DNA of 64,000 nt from Phycisphaerales bacterium (GCA_020849105.1 JADLGW010000028.1:62001-126000), one strand, 5' to 3'; shown: positions 53,439 to 63,502, numbered from the stretch's first letter. The notes: generated by a model from the sequence alone, not told the origin. Translations and numbers: made by a program.

Positions 53439-53470
53439 CGCCTCTGCGCCTCCTCTGCGCCCTCCGCGTA
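53439..53470. repeat. GCAGAGG-type repeat, right flank of GxxExxY (inverted)
   Basis: Reverse complement reads GTACGCGGAGGGCGCAGAGG then AGGCGCAGAGG. It lies between the moxR stop (53476) and the GxxExxY start (53428). Together with the left copy it makes ~30-base terminal inverted repeats. Confidence 0.8.
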
Positions 53471-53475
53471 CTTCT

Positions 53476-54516
<1,041 letters not shown>

Positions 54517-54562
54517 GGTGATCTCCTTACGGTTCAGCGGCCGCGGGGCCCGGCGGGTGTGA

Positions 54563-54943
54563 TCAGGGTGTGGTGAAGTACGCGTCGGACAGAGCGAACA
54601 TCAGCAGCGACACGCCGTACCCGAGCACGCACCCGACGAGCCCGACACCCTGGTCGATGAGCAGCACGCCGAAGTCCCTTCGCGCACGGCGCATCACCCG
54701 AACGATGTGGATCGAGGTGAGCGTGAGAAACAGCCAGGCAAGGCCCAGCGCCGCCTCGCGCCCGAACTGCGTGGAAACGAGCGGTACGACGCAGCACACG
54801 CCGGGCAACTGGCTGAGCAGACCCGGCGCCATGAGAAGGCCGAAGTATGACAGGGGCGTGAGCGCGGTCATAAGCCAGCGCGCGGGCCGCGATCGGACGC
54901 GCCGGGCTGACTCGAACATCATCGCCACGCGCCGTGTCGCCAT
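54563..54943 (-). CDS. Small membrane protein in the Bat-like operon
   Basis: 126 residues with three likely helices (about 25-45, 65-83, 98-120). No motif recognised. It sits 54 bases after the large vWA gene and 46 before moxR in the same direction. Start ATG is provisional; ATG 54922 is an alternative (MMFES). Confidence 0.55.
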   Translation of the reverse strand: MATRRVAMMFESARRVRSRPARWLMTALTPLSYFGLLMAPGLLSQLPGVCCVVPLVSTQFGREAALGLAWLFLTLTSIHIVRVMRRARRDFGVLLIDQGVGLVGCVLGYGVSLLMFALSDAYFTTP

Positions 54944-54997
54944 GCCCCGCTCCAGTTTCCACGGGCTTGGCCCGCGCGGCGAGTCTATGTGTGCTCG

Positions 54998-57900
54998 TCA
55001 TGGGCTCTCTCCCATCTCGTCCTGGGCGCGTTTCTTAGCCCGGCGGAGGCGCGATAAGCCGTCTTCCTTGTCGCCGGGCGTCTCGGGCTTCGGCTTGGCC
55101 TCGCCCGGCTTCTCCGGCGCGCCGCCGAGAGCGACCGGGCCGCTCGGCCCGCGCCGCAGCGCTTTGGCTGGGGCCTCGAACTTGCGCTCGGCGGTGGCGG
55201 CATCGGGCGGCGGGGCGGCCTGGGTCGCGGCACGCTCGACCGTGCCTGCCCGGGCCGTCTTCTCCGCCATCTGCCTGCGGGCGATCTCGCGGGCTGCCCG
55301 CAGCGAGTCCATCTTCTGCCCCGCCCGGGCCTTGCTCTTTCCGAAGAGCCCCGCGGCCGCGCTCGCCATGGCCGGCACGTCGATCCGCACCCGCCGCACC
55401 GCCACATCCAGGAGGAACACGGCGATCCCGGAGAGCGCAAACGCGAGCCACAGGCTCCGAAGGGCAACGGGCATGGTGAGCCCCTCGCGCCGCCACAGGT
55501 CGTCGCGTTTCGGGTCTCCCTCCAGCACCCGCCCGCCCGTCATGGCCGCGACCTGGCGCAGCAGCGGTGTGTTGTCCGTCAGCGACCGGAACTCGTCGGC
55601 GAACGGGCGGGTGATCGCGGCCTGCACCGACCCCTCCAGGGGCGGCCCTCCGGCGGGGTTGGGGGCGGCGTAGTTCAGGCTCGTGACGTACATCCCGGCG
55701 GCGTGCGTGTCGATGCGTCCCTCGTAGCGGCCCATGCCGACCTCGTGCAGTTCCACGTCCGCCCCACCCCCGCCCGGCAGCGCCACCCGCCCCTTGAACC
55801 GGGCGAAGTTCAGCCGCTCTCCGGCCTGGTCGAGCATCTCCACGATGATCTTCGTGCTGTCGCCCTCGGTCTCCGTGGTGACCTTGGCGTTGGCCGAGCC
55901 GCTGGGCCGCATGACCCAGCGCACCTGCTGCTCCCAGAACGAGCGGAACTGGGGCCAGGACACCCAGCGCGACGCCCAGCGGGAGGACACGTCGCTGGTG
56001 AACGTGATCACGCGCCCCAGCCCGTGCTGCCACGCCGCCAGGATCGGGTCGTTCTCCTTCCCCCGCAGCGTGACCATGACCGGCCCCTCGCGGTCCGCCG
56101 CGACGACGTAGCCGGTGATCGCCGGCACGCCGGTCACGCCGCGCATCGGCTCGAAGGGGATGGGGACGACGGCCGGGCTGAAGGGCTGGCCTTCCCAGAT
56201 CAGGGAGCGGCGGACGGTCTGGGCCTCCTTGATGAAGATCTGGAAGATCTTCGTCAGGCCGGCGCTGGTGGTGACGGAGTAGAACGTCCCGCCCGTGTAC
56301 TCGGCGATGTGCCGCAGCGTCGCCATGTCCATCCCGGAGTGCGGATAGACGCCGACGGTGCTGATCGTGATCTTCGCCTTGCGGTACTGGTCCAGCAGTT
56401 TGTTGGGCGGGGGCTGGGCATCGCCGTCGGAGATCATGATGACGTGGCGGGCGCCCGCCTCCGCGTTGATCAGCGCGTTGTACGCCATCTGGATCGACGG
56501 GGTGTAGTCCGGCATGTCGCCGAACTGGAGGCGGTTGATCGCCTGCTTCACCGCCGTCCGGTCGCCGACCACCGCCATCGGGAAGACCCAGGCCGAGCCC
56601 CCGGCCCGCGGGTCGTACTCATTGATCCCCACCAGGTCCAGGCGCGACAGCGCATCGACGGCCGCCTGGGCCGTCTTGATCCCGTACCCGCGGCCGTCGG
56701 GCATCTCGATCGAGTGCATGACCAGCGCCAGCGCCCCCCGCGGCATCTGCCGCTTCTGCGGCGGGTCCAGCCGGATCGGCAACGCATCCTCGAGCGTCGA
56801 TCCGATCCAGCCGCCGGCGCCGAAGGACCGCGGCCCGCCGGTCATCAGGAGCCCACCCCCCGTGTCGTGCACGTACTGACGCAGGTCCTCCTGCGACTGC
56901 TGGCTGAAGCCGTAACTCTCCTGGTCCACCAGGATGATCGCGTCGTACGCGTTGAGTTCCGCCAGCGACTGCGGGAAGTTGGCCGAGGGGATGACCTCCG
57001 TCGCGATCCTGGACTCCGTGAGCGCCCGGACCAGCGCCTCGGACTCCTCCGGCGTCTCCGACACCACCAGCGTCCGCCCCTGACCGGAGACGAAGGTCAC
57101 GGCCATCGCCCGGTTGTTCTCCGCGATCTCATCGCCGATGCGGGCGCCGTCGGCCCCCACGGCCGGCTCGTAGAACGCCTCGAACCTCTGCGGCCCGGCC
57201 CTGGGGATGGTCACCGGCACGGCCAGCACGTTCCGCCCCTGGTTCAGGCTCACGGCGATGCCGTTCCCGGGCGTGTCCGGGTCCAGGTCCAGCGGGTCGC
57301 CGTTGACGGTCACGTTCAGCGAGCCCGTCGTCTTCTTCGTGGCGTCCAGCACCACCCGCAGGGTGATGTTCTCGCCCATCCGGGCCGTCGCGGGCGCCAC
57401 CAACTGGTCCGCCAGGACTTCCCCCGAGAGCGAGTACTGGACCGGGAGCACGTCGATCGGCACGCCCGCCGCCTTGGCCGCCTCGGCGGCCTGGAGCACG
57501 TTGCCCGTCGTCTCGTTGCCGTCGGTGATCATCACGATGCGGTACGCCGCGTCCTGCGGCCGCGCCCCCAGGGCGCTGCGCACCGCCCCGGCCAGGTCCG
57601 TGCCCTCGGCCGGGCCGGTGTACTGCGTCTCCACCTGCCGTGTCATCCGCGAGGGGAGTGAGGTGATGTAGGCCGCCTCGGCCATCTTGATCAGCCCGAG
57701 CAGGTCGCCCTGCTCGGGGTCCGCGGCCCTGGCCTCGCCGATGTAGCGGTCGGCGTCACGCTGGCGCGACATCGGCACCGAGCGGCTGGCGTCGATCACC
57801 GCGGTCACGGCGACGTCCTTTGACTCCGTCCGCCAGTTGGGTTCGGCCATCGCGCCGGCGAGGATCGCCAGCACCAGCAGGCGGATGACCATCGCGGCGC

Positions 57901-58045
57901 GGCGAGTGCCCGTCGCCAGCCCCGACAGGTTCTGCCGTCCGATCCACAGCGACAGCGCCCAGGTCGCCGGGATCAGCCACAGCCAGACCGGCATCTGAAA
58001 CTGGATCGGCCCGACGGAGAGCGACGCGAGCAGGCCCGGGGTCAC
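54998..58045 (-). CDS. Large vWA/glutamine-amidotransferase-like membrane protein
   Basis: 1015 residues; ATG overlaps the preceding stop (ATGA). Two N-terminal helices (about 15-33 and 52-70), a vWA-like domain (AVTAVIDASRSVPMS, VMITDGNETTG), a CARDB-like beta domain (about 200-310), a class I glutamine-amidotransferase-like fold (AIILVDQESYGFSQQS, GGGLLMTGGPRSFGAGGW), a second vWA-like part (DGRGYGIKTAQAAVDALSRL, HVIMISDGDAQP), a further beta domain and a late helix (RSLWLAFALSGIAVFLL), then a charged coiled-coil tail. This is the DUF4159/BatA-type 'vWA plus GATase' architecture of planctomycetes. Role in envelope maintenance is inference. Confidence 0.88.
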   Translation of the reverse strand: MTPGLLASLSVGPIQFQMPVWLWLIPATWALSLWIGRQNLSGLATGTRRAAMVIRLLVLAILAGAMAEPNWRTESKDVAVTAVIDASRSVPMSRQRDADRYIGEARAADPEQGDLLGLIKMAEAAYITSLPSRMTRQVETQYTGPAEGTDLAGAVRSALGARPQDAAYRIVMITDGNETTGNVLQAAEAAKAAGVPIDVLPVQYSLSGEVLADQLVAPATARMGENITLRVVLDATKKTTGSLNVTVNGDPLDLDPDTPGNGIAVSLNQGRNVLAVPVTIPRAGPQRFEAFYEPAVGADGARIGDEIAENNRAMAVTFVSGQGRTLVVSETPEESEALVRALTESRIATEVIPSANFPQSLAELNAYDAIILVDQESYGFSQQSQEDLRQYVHDTGGGLLMTGGPRSFGAGGWIGSTLEDALPIRLDPPQKRQMPRGALALVMHSIEMPDGRGYGIKTAQAAVDALSRLDLVGINEYDPRAGGSAWVFPMAVVGDRTAVKQAINRLQFGDMPDYTPSIQMAYNALINAEAGARHVIMISDGDAQPPPNKLLDQYRKAKITISTVGVYPHSGMDMATLRHIAEYTGGTFYSVTTSAGLTKIFQIFIKEAQTVRRSLIWEGQPFSPAVVPIPFEPMRGVTGVPAITGYVVAADREGPVMVTLRGKENDPILAAWQHGLGRVITFTSDVSSRWASRWVSWPQFRSFWEQQVRWVMRPSGSANAKVTTETEGDSTKIIVEMLDQAGERLNFARFKGRVALPGGGGADVELHEVGMGRYEGRIDTHAAGMYVTSLNYAAPNPAGGPPLEGSVQAAITRPFADEFRSLTDNTPLLRQVAAMTGGRVLEGDPKRDDLWRREGLTMPVALRSLWLAFALSGIAVFLLDVAVRRVRIDVPAMASAAAGLFGKSKARAGQKMDSLRAAREIARRQMAEKTARAGTVERAATQAAPPPDAATAERKFEAPAKALRRGPSGPVALGGAPEKPGEAKPKPETPGDKEDGLSRLRRAKKRAQDEMGESP

Positions 58046-59148
58046 GGGCCTCCCCCCCCGCTTCCCACGCCCGACGCCGCAAACCGCCGGGCAACGGGGG
58101 AATCAAACGATTCCAGCCGGTTGTTCCCCGAGTCCAGCACCCACGCCTCACCACCCCGCACGGCGACCGCCCACGGCGTGAAGAACTCTCCCGGCCCGCG
58201 CCCCACCGAGCCGTACACGCCGAGCGGGGCGCCGGTCTCCGGGTCGATCCGCTGCACCCGGTGATTCCCGACCTCCGACACCAGCACGGTCCCGTCGTCC
58301 ATCAGGGCAAGGCCATAGGGGTAGTTGAACCGGCCCGGCTCGCTCCCCACCTGCTCGGCCGAACCGATCCATCGGATCAGCCGCCCGTCGAGATCGAACA
58401 CCCCCAGCCGGTGGTCGCACGCGTCGGTGATGACCATCCGTTTCCGTGCCGCGTCCAGCGCGATCGCCTGAGGCCGGTTGAAGGATGGCCCCTCGGCCGG
58501 CGGGTCGGCGTTGTCGCCCCTGAGTTCGGGGGGCAGGGAGACCTCCGCCCCCTCGGCGGGCCGTCCGAACGAGAACAGGAACTCATGGTCGGGCCCGAAC
58601 ACCGACACCCGGTCATTCCCGCCGTACTCGCTCACATAGAGCCGCCCGGGGCCCTTCCCATCCGGTGCGGGCAGCACCGCGACGTCCGTGGGGTAGATGA
58701 ACTGCCCCGGCCCCCGCCCGAAGGCCCCGAACCGGTAGAGTTCCCTGGGTTCCTCGTGAACGTCCGCCGGAGCGGAATAGACCAGCACCCGCTGGTAGTG
58801 CGTATCCGGGACGTACAAGGCCGGCCGGCCCCTGGGCCCCGGGCCGACGGTGACACCGGTGGGCTTGCCCAGTTCGTGCGCCGGGGTCTGCCAGCACACC
58901 CAGGCCTTGCCAGTCTGGGGGTCCAGCCGCTGGATACGGGCCGTCTTGTCGATCACCCACAACGACGAGGCATCGGCGTCCAGGGCCCGCGGAAAGACGA
59001 ACTGCCCCGGCGAGTTGCCCGCCTCTCCCAGCACTTTCCGCACTTCGAGCGCCCCACCCGTCCCGCCCCCGCCGTGCCCGCACCCCGCCAGCCCCAGGGC
59101 ACAAGCCGCGAGGACGGCGGCCGGACGGGATCGAAGGGTGGTCTTCAT
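58042..59148 (-). CDS. NHL-repeat lipoprotein
   Basis: 368 residues with signal peptide and lipobox LAGC, then a six-bladed NHL beta-propeller: GQFVFPRALDADASSLWVID, GQFIYPTDVAVLP, FNRPQAIALDAARKRMVITD, GRFNYPYGLALMDDGTVLVS, GEFFTPWAVAVRGGEAWVLD. Likely a periplasmic, membrane-tethered interaction domain. First gene of the operon that continues with the large vWA protein (4-base overlap). The 268 bases upstream to 59416 hold no gene; a TAGGGTGTACC region there may carry the promoter. Confidence 0.88.
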   Translation of the reverse strand: MKTTLRSRPAAVLAACALGLAGCGHGGGGTGGALEVRKVLGEAGNSPGQFVFPRALDADASSLWVIDKTARIQRLDPQTGKAWVCWQTPAHELGKPTGVTVGPGPRGRPALYVPDTHYQRVLVYSAPADVHEEPRELYRFGAFGRGPGQFIYPTDVAVLPAPDGKGPGRLYVSEYGGNDRVSVFGPDHEFLFSFGRPAEGAEVSLPPELRGDNADPPAEGPSFNRPQAIALDAARKRMVITDACDHRLGVFDLDGRLIRWIGSAEQVGSEPGRFNYPYGLALMDDGTVLVSEVGNHRVQRIDPETGAPLGVYGSVGRGPGEFFTPWAVAVRGGEAWVLDSGNNRLESFDSPVARRFAASGVGSGGGGP

Positions 59149-59416
59149 GCGGGGTCGCGCGGGTGGTGCCGGCCGCTAGGGTGTACCAGAATAACCGCGT
59201 CCGGGTTCACCACGGCGGCAGCGCCCGCTGGTGGCGCCGCTCTCCGGCGCGTGCGGGGTGTCGCGGGCCGGCACCCGGGCCTGACCCGGCCCGGGGCGCC
59301 CGTGTCTTGCGCGCCGCCACCCGGGTTGTGCTCTGTCCGTCGCTCGTGGAGAGCACTACCGCCGGAGTTCAGGGAGAGCCCGAATGCGTCCGCTCACCCC
59401 CGGACCCGGGGCCTGT

Positions 59417-60028
59417 TCACGCACCCTCTGGTCGCGTCTCCCGGAGCATCCCCTGGAGGCGCTGCTTCGCGGCGGGCCACTCGTCGTCGATGACGCTGAA
59501 ACAGGCCGTGTCGCGGATGTAGCCGTCGTGCAGGATTCTGGCCTTGCGGAGCGCGCCCTCGTACACGCCGCCGATCCGGGCGATCGCCCGGCGTGAGCGG
59601 AGGTTGCGGGCATCGGTCTTGAACATCACGCGGACGGCGCCCAGCGTCTCGAAGGCGTGGCGCATGAGCAGGTACTTGCACTCGGTGTTGATGCTCGTCC
59701 GCTGCCACGGCACGCCGACGATGGTCCAGCCGATCTCGATCCCGCGGTGCGCCGGCTGGATGTCCAGGTACCGCGTGGAGCCCGCGACGGCGCCGGACTC
59801 GCGATCGACGATCGCGAAGGGGAACTGCGTGCCGCCCGCGGCCATTGTCAGGGCGTCCTGGATGAACCTGCGTGACTCTTCGAGTGTCCGGGGCGGCGGC
59901 GTGGGCAGCCAGCGGAAGACCTCCGGCCCGCGTGCCGCGGCCAGGAATCCCTCGGCGTGTGCGGGACCGAACGGCTCCAGCCTGGCCCTGCCGCCGGGCA
60001 GTTCCAGCGTGACGGGGCCGACATTCAC
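59417..60028 (-). CDS. GNAT acetyltransferase (RimJ/RimL-like)
   Basis: 203 residues. FAIVDRESGAVAGSTRYLDI, RGIEIGWTIVG, WQRTSINTECKYLLMRHAFE and RVMFKTDARNLRSRRAIARI match the RimJ-type GNAT fold, with acetyl-CoA bound near the splayed strand. It probably acetylates an amine, perhaps a protein N-terminus. Start overlaps the upstream stop (ATGA), so it is the last gene of a three-gene unit. Confidence 0.88.
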   Translation of the reverse strand: MNVGPVTLELPGGRARLEPFGPAHAEGFLAAARGPEVFRWLPTPPPRTLEESRRFIQDALTMAAGGTQFPFAIVDRESGAVAGSTRYLDIQPAHRGIEIGWTIVGVPWQRTSINTECKYLLMRHAFETLGAVRVMFKTDARNLRSRRAIARIGGVYEGALRKARILHDGYIRDTACFSVIDDEWPAAKQRLQGMLRETRPEGA

Positions 60029-60426
60029 CTCGAGTACCGCGCGTGCATGTCCACGATGCGGGACAGCGTCGCCTGGAACGAGTACTTGCCGCTGTTGAAC
60101 AGAACGCCATCCACCTTGGTCTGCATCAGGTCCTTGCAGTATGCGGCGGCATCGGCGACACCCATGTTCAGGACGGGCGTGGCGGCCCCGCCCTTCTTCG
60201 CCGCTCGCGACTTGGAGAACGCCTCCGCCCGGTCCTCGTCCGTAAAGGCGAGCAGGTGCGGGACGCCGTCCACCGCGGCGACGAGCGGTTCGGCGTCGTC
60301 GCCTGCCCGGTCCGCGATGAAGAACCAGTCCGGGAGGGCCATCGCGGCCTTCCAGAGCGTGTGCTCACCCGTCTTGTTCACGGCGCTGCGGGCAGCGTCG
60401 GCCAGGGCGTCGAAGTCGGTGTCCAT
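60025..60426 (-). CDS. SseB-like small protein, function unknown
   Basis: 133 residues from ATG 60426. The pattern DWFFIADRAGDDAEPLVAAV, DGVPHLLAFTDEDRAEAFSK is that of the SseB N-terminal domain family; the C-terminal half has PVLNMGVADAAAYCKDLMQT. Its role is not known. Overlaps the acetyltransferase start by 4 bases. Confidence 0.65.
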   Translation of the reverse strand: MDTDFDALADAARSAVNKTGEHTLWKAAMALPDWFFIADRAGDDAEPLVAAVDGVPHLLAFTDEDRAEAFSKSRAAKKGGAATPVLNMGVADAAAYCKDLMQTKVDGVLFNSGKYSFQATLSRIVDMHARYSR

Positions 60427-60433
60427 GGAGGGC

Positions 60434-60742
60434 TCAGGCCTCGGCGGGCTCGCCCAGTGGCACCTGCATGATGAAACTGGTCGCGTGGCTGAAGCCGATG
60501 CGTCCGCGGCGGAGGCACCCGGCCAGGGTGAGTTCACGCAGCCCCACCACGATCTCATCCGTCGAGAACTGGCACTCGCTGCTGAGCCACTGGCCCAGTT
60601 GCTTGGGGGTGCCCTCGATCACCCAATCGGTGTGACGGCGCATGGCGAACTGCAGGAGCCCTTCGAGGGCGCACCGTGCCGCGGGGGTTAGTTTCTGCCA
60701 GGTGTTGGATTCGAGATACGCCGGGTCGAGACAGGGCTGCAT
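60434..60742 (-). CDS. Small helical protein (winged-helix-like), unknown
   Basis: 102 residues from ATG 60742; a GTG at 60754 would add four. WQKLTPAARCALEGLLQFAM, TPKQLGQWLSSECQFSTDEI and LRELTLAGCLRRGRIGFSHA resemble a winged-helix replication or partition protein domain; assignment is weak. It precedes the SseB-like gene by seven bases in the same direction. Confidence 0.6.
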   Translation of the reverse strand: MQPCLDPAYLESNTWQKLTPAARCALEGLLQFAMRRHTDWVIEGTPKQLGQWLSSECQFSTDEIVVGLRELTLAGCLRRGRIGFSHATSFIMQVPLGEPAEA

Positions 60743-60904
60743 GGGCTTCTCCACGCGGCTCGCCCGGGCGGCGAGCGGCAGGTATTCCCCCAGGGTCCCC
60801 CCAAGTACTCGCCGGCATCACAAACACCGGCCCACCGTCCGTGGCAAGGTATTGCCCACGGCGATGACCCGCGAGCGTGTAAATGATAGCCTTTTCCCCG
60901 CATA

Positions 60905-61066
60905 ATGACAATGCAGACTCCGCCCCAACCACCCCCCGAGTTGCCCGGCGCGCCGCGGATCGCGGTACGCACACTTCGCCTGCTCCAGTTCTCGCTCGTT
61001 GGCGGGATCCTGGTGTACATGGCCCTGGTGCTCCTTGTGGTGGGCCGGCGGCGAGCGCCAGGATGA
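60905..61066 (+). CDS. Possible 53-residue membrane peptide
   Basis: Begins MTMQTPPQPPPELPGAP and contains one clear helix (about residues 26-47, LLQFSLVGGILVYMALVLLV) ending in a basic stop (RRRA). There is no good Shine-Dalgarno sequence; the main support is the hydrophobic segment and an ATGA overlap with the next tiny frame. Low confidence. Confidence 0.35.
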   Translation: MTMQTPPQPPPELPGAPRIAVRTLRLLQFSLVGGILVYMALVLLVVGRRRAPG

Positions 61067-61155
61067 CGCTGACTCTGGCCGCGGCGGCGCTGTGGCTCGT
61101 GTCGTGGGCGCACATGGAGCGTGTCCGTGGCCGCCCGCGCGCGGGCTCGGCGTGA
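61063..61155 (+). CDS. Possible 30-residue membrane peptide
   Basis: Starts by ATGA overlap with the preceding small frame and encodes a hydrophobic stretch, MTLTLAAAALWLVSWAHMER. Too short to judge by composition. Confidence 0.22.
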   Translation: MTLTLAAAALWLVSWAHMERVRGRPRAGSA

Positions 61156-61471
61156 ACACGCCGCCTCGCCCCCCCGCGATCAGAAGGCTCCACAGCAACA
61201 GGGCCACCGAGAGCGCGGGCGGAAGGAGCGCCGGCCATTGCCCGTCAAGTTGGTAGGCGATCACCCCCGCCAGCCCCGGGCCCTCGAGCATCGCCATGCG
61301 CGGGATGCTGGGTACCGGCGCTTTCGTGAGGAAGTCACCAGAATTCGTGACTACTAACACCGGACCGCATCCGTCCGCGGCGCGGTGCGAAGAGGCTGGG
61401 GAGGGCCGTCCTGTTCTGGGGCGGTCGCAGGGTTGGTGGAGCCCCGCTCGGGGTGAGAGGACTGGTGATCC
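61156..61471. other. Stretch without a convincing gene
   Basis: No frame on either strand has a start with ribosome-binding site and a plausible protein throughout. A minus-strand hydrophobic frame near 61180-61300 begins well but runs into low-complexity sequence. An 18-base imperfect palindrome GTCACCAGAATTCGTGAC lies at 61334-61351. Confidence 0.5.
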
Positions 61472-61696
61472 ATGGCACGGGAACTGGGTGGTATCAGTGC
61501 GCACCGACTTCTTCTGGCCTCCGACGCGGTGCTTGAGGCGGTGCGGGTCTTGGCGCGCCCGGGGGGGCGTGCGCCGTACCCGCCGTCGCTGCTTGGGTCG
61601 CCATCGCAGCCGGCGGTTCTGAGCGGCTTCACGCCGGACGAGGTGACGGAGGCGACGCGGATGCTGATGCGCCTGGGGTTCCTGGAGGGGGCGTGA
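61472..61696 (+). CDS. Small protein, winged-helix-like C-terminus, unknown
   Basis: 74 residues. The N-terminal part is helical (AHRLLLASDAVLEAVRVLA) with a Gly/Pro-rich middle, and the C-terminus FTPDEVTEATRMLMRLGFLE looks like the recognition end of a winged-helix domain. No clear Shine-Dalgarno sequence. Not recognised. Confidence 0.55.
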   Translation: MARELGGISAHRLLLASDAVLEAVRVLARPGGRAPYPPSLLGSPSQPAVLSGFTPDEVTEATRMLMRLGFLEGA

Positions 61697-61893
61697 GCGG
61701 AAGGCCCCTGGGGGCGCAGGCGGGGAGGCGTTGGGTGTGCGCCTCCCCCCCGCCCCCCACGTCGCCGGGGTTGACGAGCACAATCAGCGTGTCACCCGGC
61801 TCGATCCCGAGTGTGCCGCCGGCGGAGTGCCCGGGCGGCCATGCGGCGTGAACCGGTGGCGTACCCTGTTGCACCAACACGAAGGAGAGCCGC

Positions 61894-62382
61894 TTGAATC
61901 CCCGCCGGCACGTCTCGTCGTTCCTCCGCTGGACCCGCGCCGTGAGCGAGAAGATCCTCAGGGACTTCCCCGCGGACAAGGGCACGCACCAGTGCGGCCC
62001 GACGGACAATCACGCCGTCTGGGTCGTCGCCCACCTGGCGATGACCGACCACTGGATCGCGTCCACCGTCGGCGTGGCCGGCACGGCTATCCCCGACGGC
62101 TGGGATACCCTGTTCGGCATGGGCTCCAAGCCCACCAACGAGCCGACGAAGTACCCGACGCTGGCGGCGGTGCGGAAGGTCTTCGACGCGCACCGGGCGG
62201 TCGTGCTGAACTGGCTGGAGTCGGCTCCAGATTCGGCGCTGGCCGTGCCGCTGAGGGAGAAGACCGGGGGGTTCGCCGACGACGCGCTGGACGCCTGCTA
62301 CAAACTCTGCTGGCACGAGGGCTGGCACATGGGGCAGGTGGCGACGATCCGCAAGGGGCTGGGGCTGCCGAGCGTGGTCTGA
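61894..62382 (+). CDS. DinB-family protein
   Basis: 162 residues from TTG 61894, which has AGGAG six bases upstream. Four-helix DinB/YfiT fold: HAVWVVAHLAMTDHW carries the first His, then DAHRAVVLNWLE, and CWHEGWHMGQVATIRKGLGL supplies the HxxxH pair that completes the metal site. Members are thiol transferases or stress-related metal proteins; substrate unknown. A TACCCT box lies at 61862-61867. Confidence 0.87.
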   Translation: MNPRRHVSSFLRWTRAVSEKILRDFPADKGTHQCGPTDNHAVWVVAHLAMTDHWIASTVGVAGTAIPDGWDTLFGMGSKPTNEPTKYPTLAAVRKVFDAHRAVVLNWLESAPDSALAVPLREKTGGFADDALDACYKLCWHEGWHMGQVATIRKGLGLPSVV

Positions 62383-62470
62383 GGGTGGCATGGGCGAGCC
62401 GGGCTCTGGCGGCTTCCCCGTGTGACGCCCCACACGGGCAAGTCCCGAGCGACTTGCCCATGCCACTCGC

Positions 62471-63466
62471 TCAGGCCCTGGGATGGTGGCGCCGGTGGAC
62501 GTCCTTCAGGCGTGAACTGTCCACATGGGTATAGACCTGAGTGGTCGAGATGTCCGCGTGTCCGAGGAGTTCCTGGACGACGCGGAGGTCCGCGCCGCCC
62601 GCGAGCAGGTGGGTGGCGAAACTGTGGCGCAGCATGTGCGGGTGGACCTTGCCCAGCCCCGCGGCCCGGGCGTGGCGCGAGACGATCTGCCAGACCGCGA
62701 CGCGCTCCAGCGGGCGGCCCGTGCGCGAGAGCAGGAGGCGGCCCTTGTCGCGTCCGCCGTCGCGGAGCAGGAGCGGGCGGCAGTCGCGCAGGTACCGCTC
62801 GATGGCCTCGCGGGCGGGCGTGCCGACCGGCACGAGCCGCTGCTTCGAGCCCTTGCCGGTGACGCGGACGATGCCGAGCGTCTCGTGGAAGTCGGTGAGC
62901 GCGGCCAGGCCGACCTCCGAGGCCCGCAGCCCGCTGGCGTACATCAGTTCGAGCATGGCGCGGTCGCGGAGCCAGAGGGGGGGGCCGGGGCGGTTCTCGT
63001 CCGGTCGCGGCGCCTCGATGAGTTGCCGGAGCTGGCGCGGGGAGAGGACGTTGGGCAGGCGCCGCCACTTCGTCGGGCGCTCCAGGATGTCGCTGGGGTC
63101 CTCCGGCAGGTGCCCGCGGGCGACAAGCCAGCGCGAGAACACCTTGATCGTCGCCAGGTGACGGATGATGGAGGACGATGCCATGCGGCGCGTGCTGCGC
63201 AGGCCCGCCAGGTGCGTAACCAGGGCCCGCGGCGTGATCGATCCGGCCGACCAGTGCCCGCTCCCGCCGCCCTCCCCGCCGCCCCCGCCACGCCCTCTCA
63301 GTTCATCCCGAAGGTCGCGCAGGTCGCGGCCGTAGGCGTCCAGGGTGTTGCGTGAGAGCCCGCACTCGACCCGCAGGAACGCCAGGAAGTCGCGGGTGAG
63401 CGGGTCCGGGCGTACCGCCGGCCGCGGCGTCGTGCGATCGGCCCCGGGGGGTGCAGGAGGGGTCAC
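62471..63466 (-). CDS. xerD: Tyrosine recombinase XerD
   Basis: 331 residues from GTG 63466. The N-terminal SAM-like domain has a Gly-rich insert (GRGGGGGEGGGSGHW) between helices. Catalytic residues: ASGLRASEVGLA (Arg), GKGSKQRLVP (Lys), HMLRHSFATHLL (His-x-x-Arg), LLGHADISTTQ (His) and VYTHVD (Tyr); the C-terminus LKDVHRRHHPRA is XerD-like. Partner of XerC in dimer resolution. A GATAGT box ends six bases before GTG with no Shine-Dalgarno sequence. Confidence 0.92.
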   Translation of the reverse strand: MTPPAPPGADRTTPRPAVRPDPLTRDFLAFLRVECGLSRNTLDAYGRDLRDLRDELRGRGGGGGEGGGSGHWSAGSITPRALVTHLAGLRSTRRMASSSIIRHLATIKVFSRWLVARGHLPEDPSDILERPTKWRRLPNVLSPRQLRQLIEAPRPDENRPGPPLWLRDRAMLELMYASGLRASEVGLAALTDFHETLGIVRVTGKGSKQRLVPVGTPAREAIERYLRDCRPLLLRDGGRDKGRLLLSRTGRPLERVAVWQIVSRHARAAGLGKVHPHMLRHSFATHLLAGGADLRVVQELLGHADISTTQVYTHVDSSRLKDVHRRHHPRA

Positions 63467-63502
63467 ACCGGGACTATCGGCGAGCCCGGACCCGCGGGGC
63501 CC

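Noticed and set aside
61334-61351. Palindrome GTCACCAGAATTCGTGAC as an operator
   Set aside because: Only five outer pairs are exact and no gene with a clear promoter is next to it.
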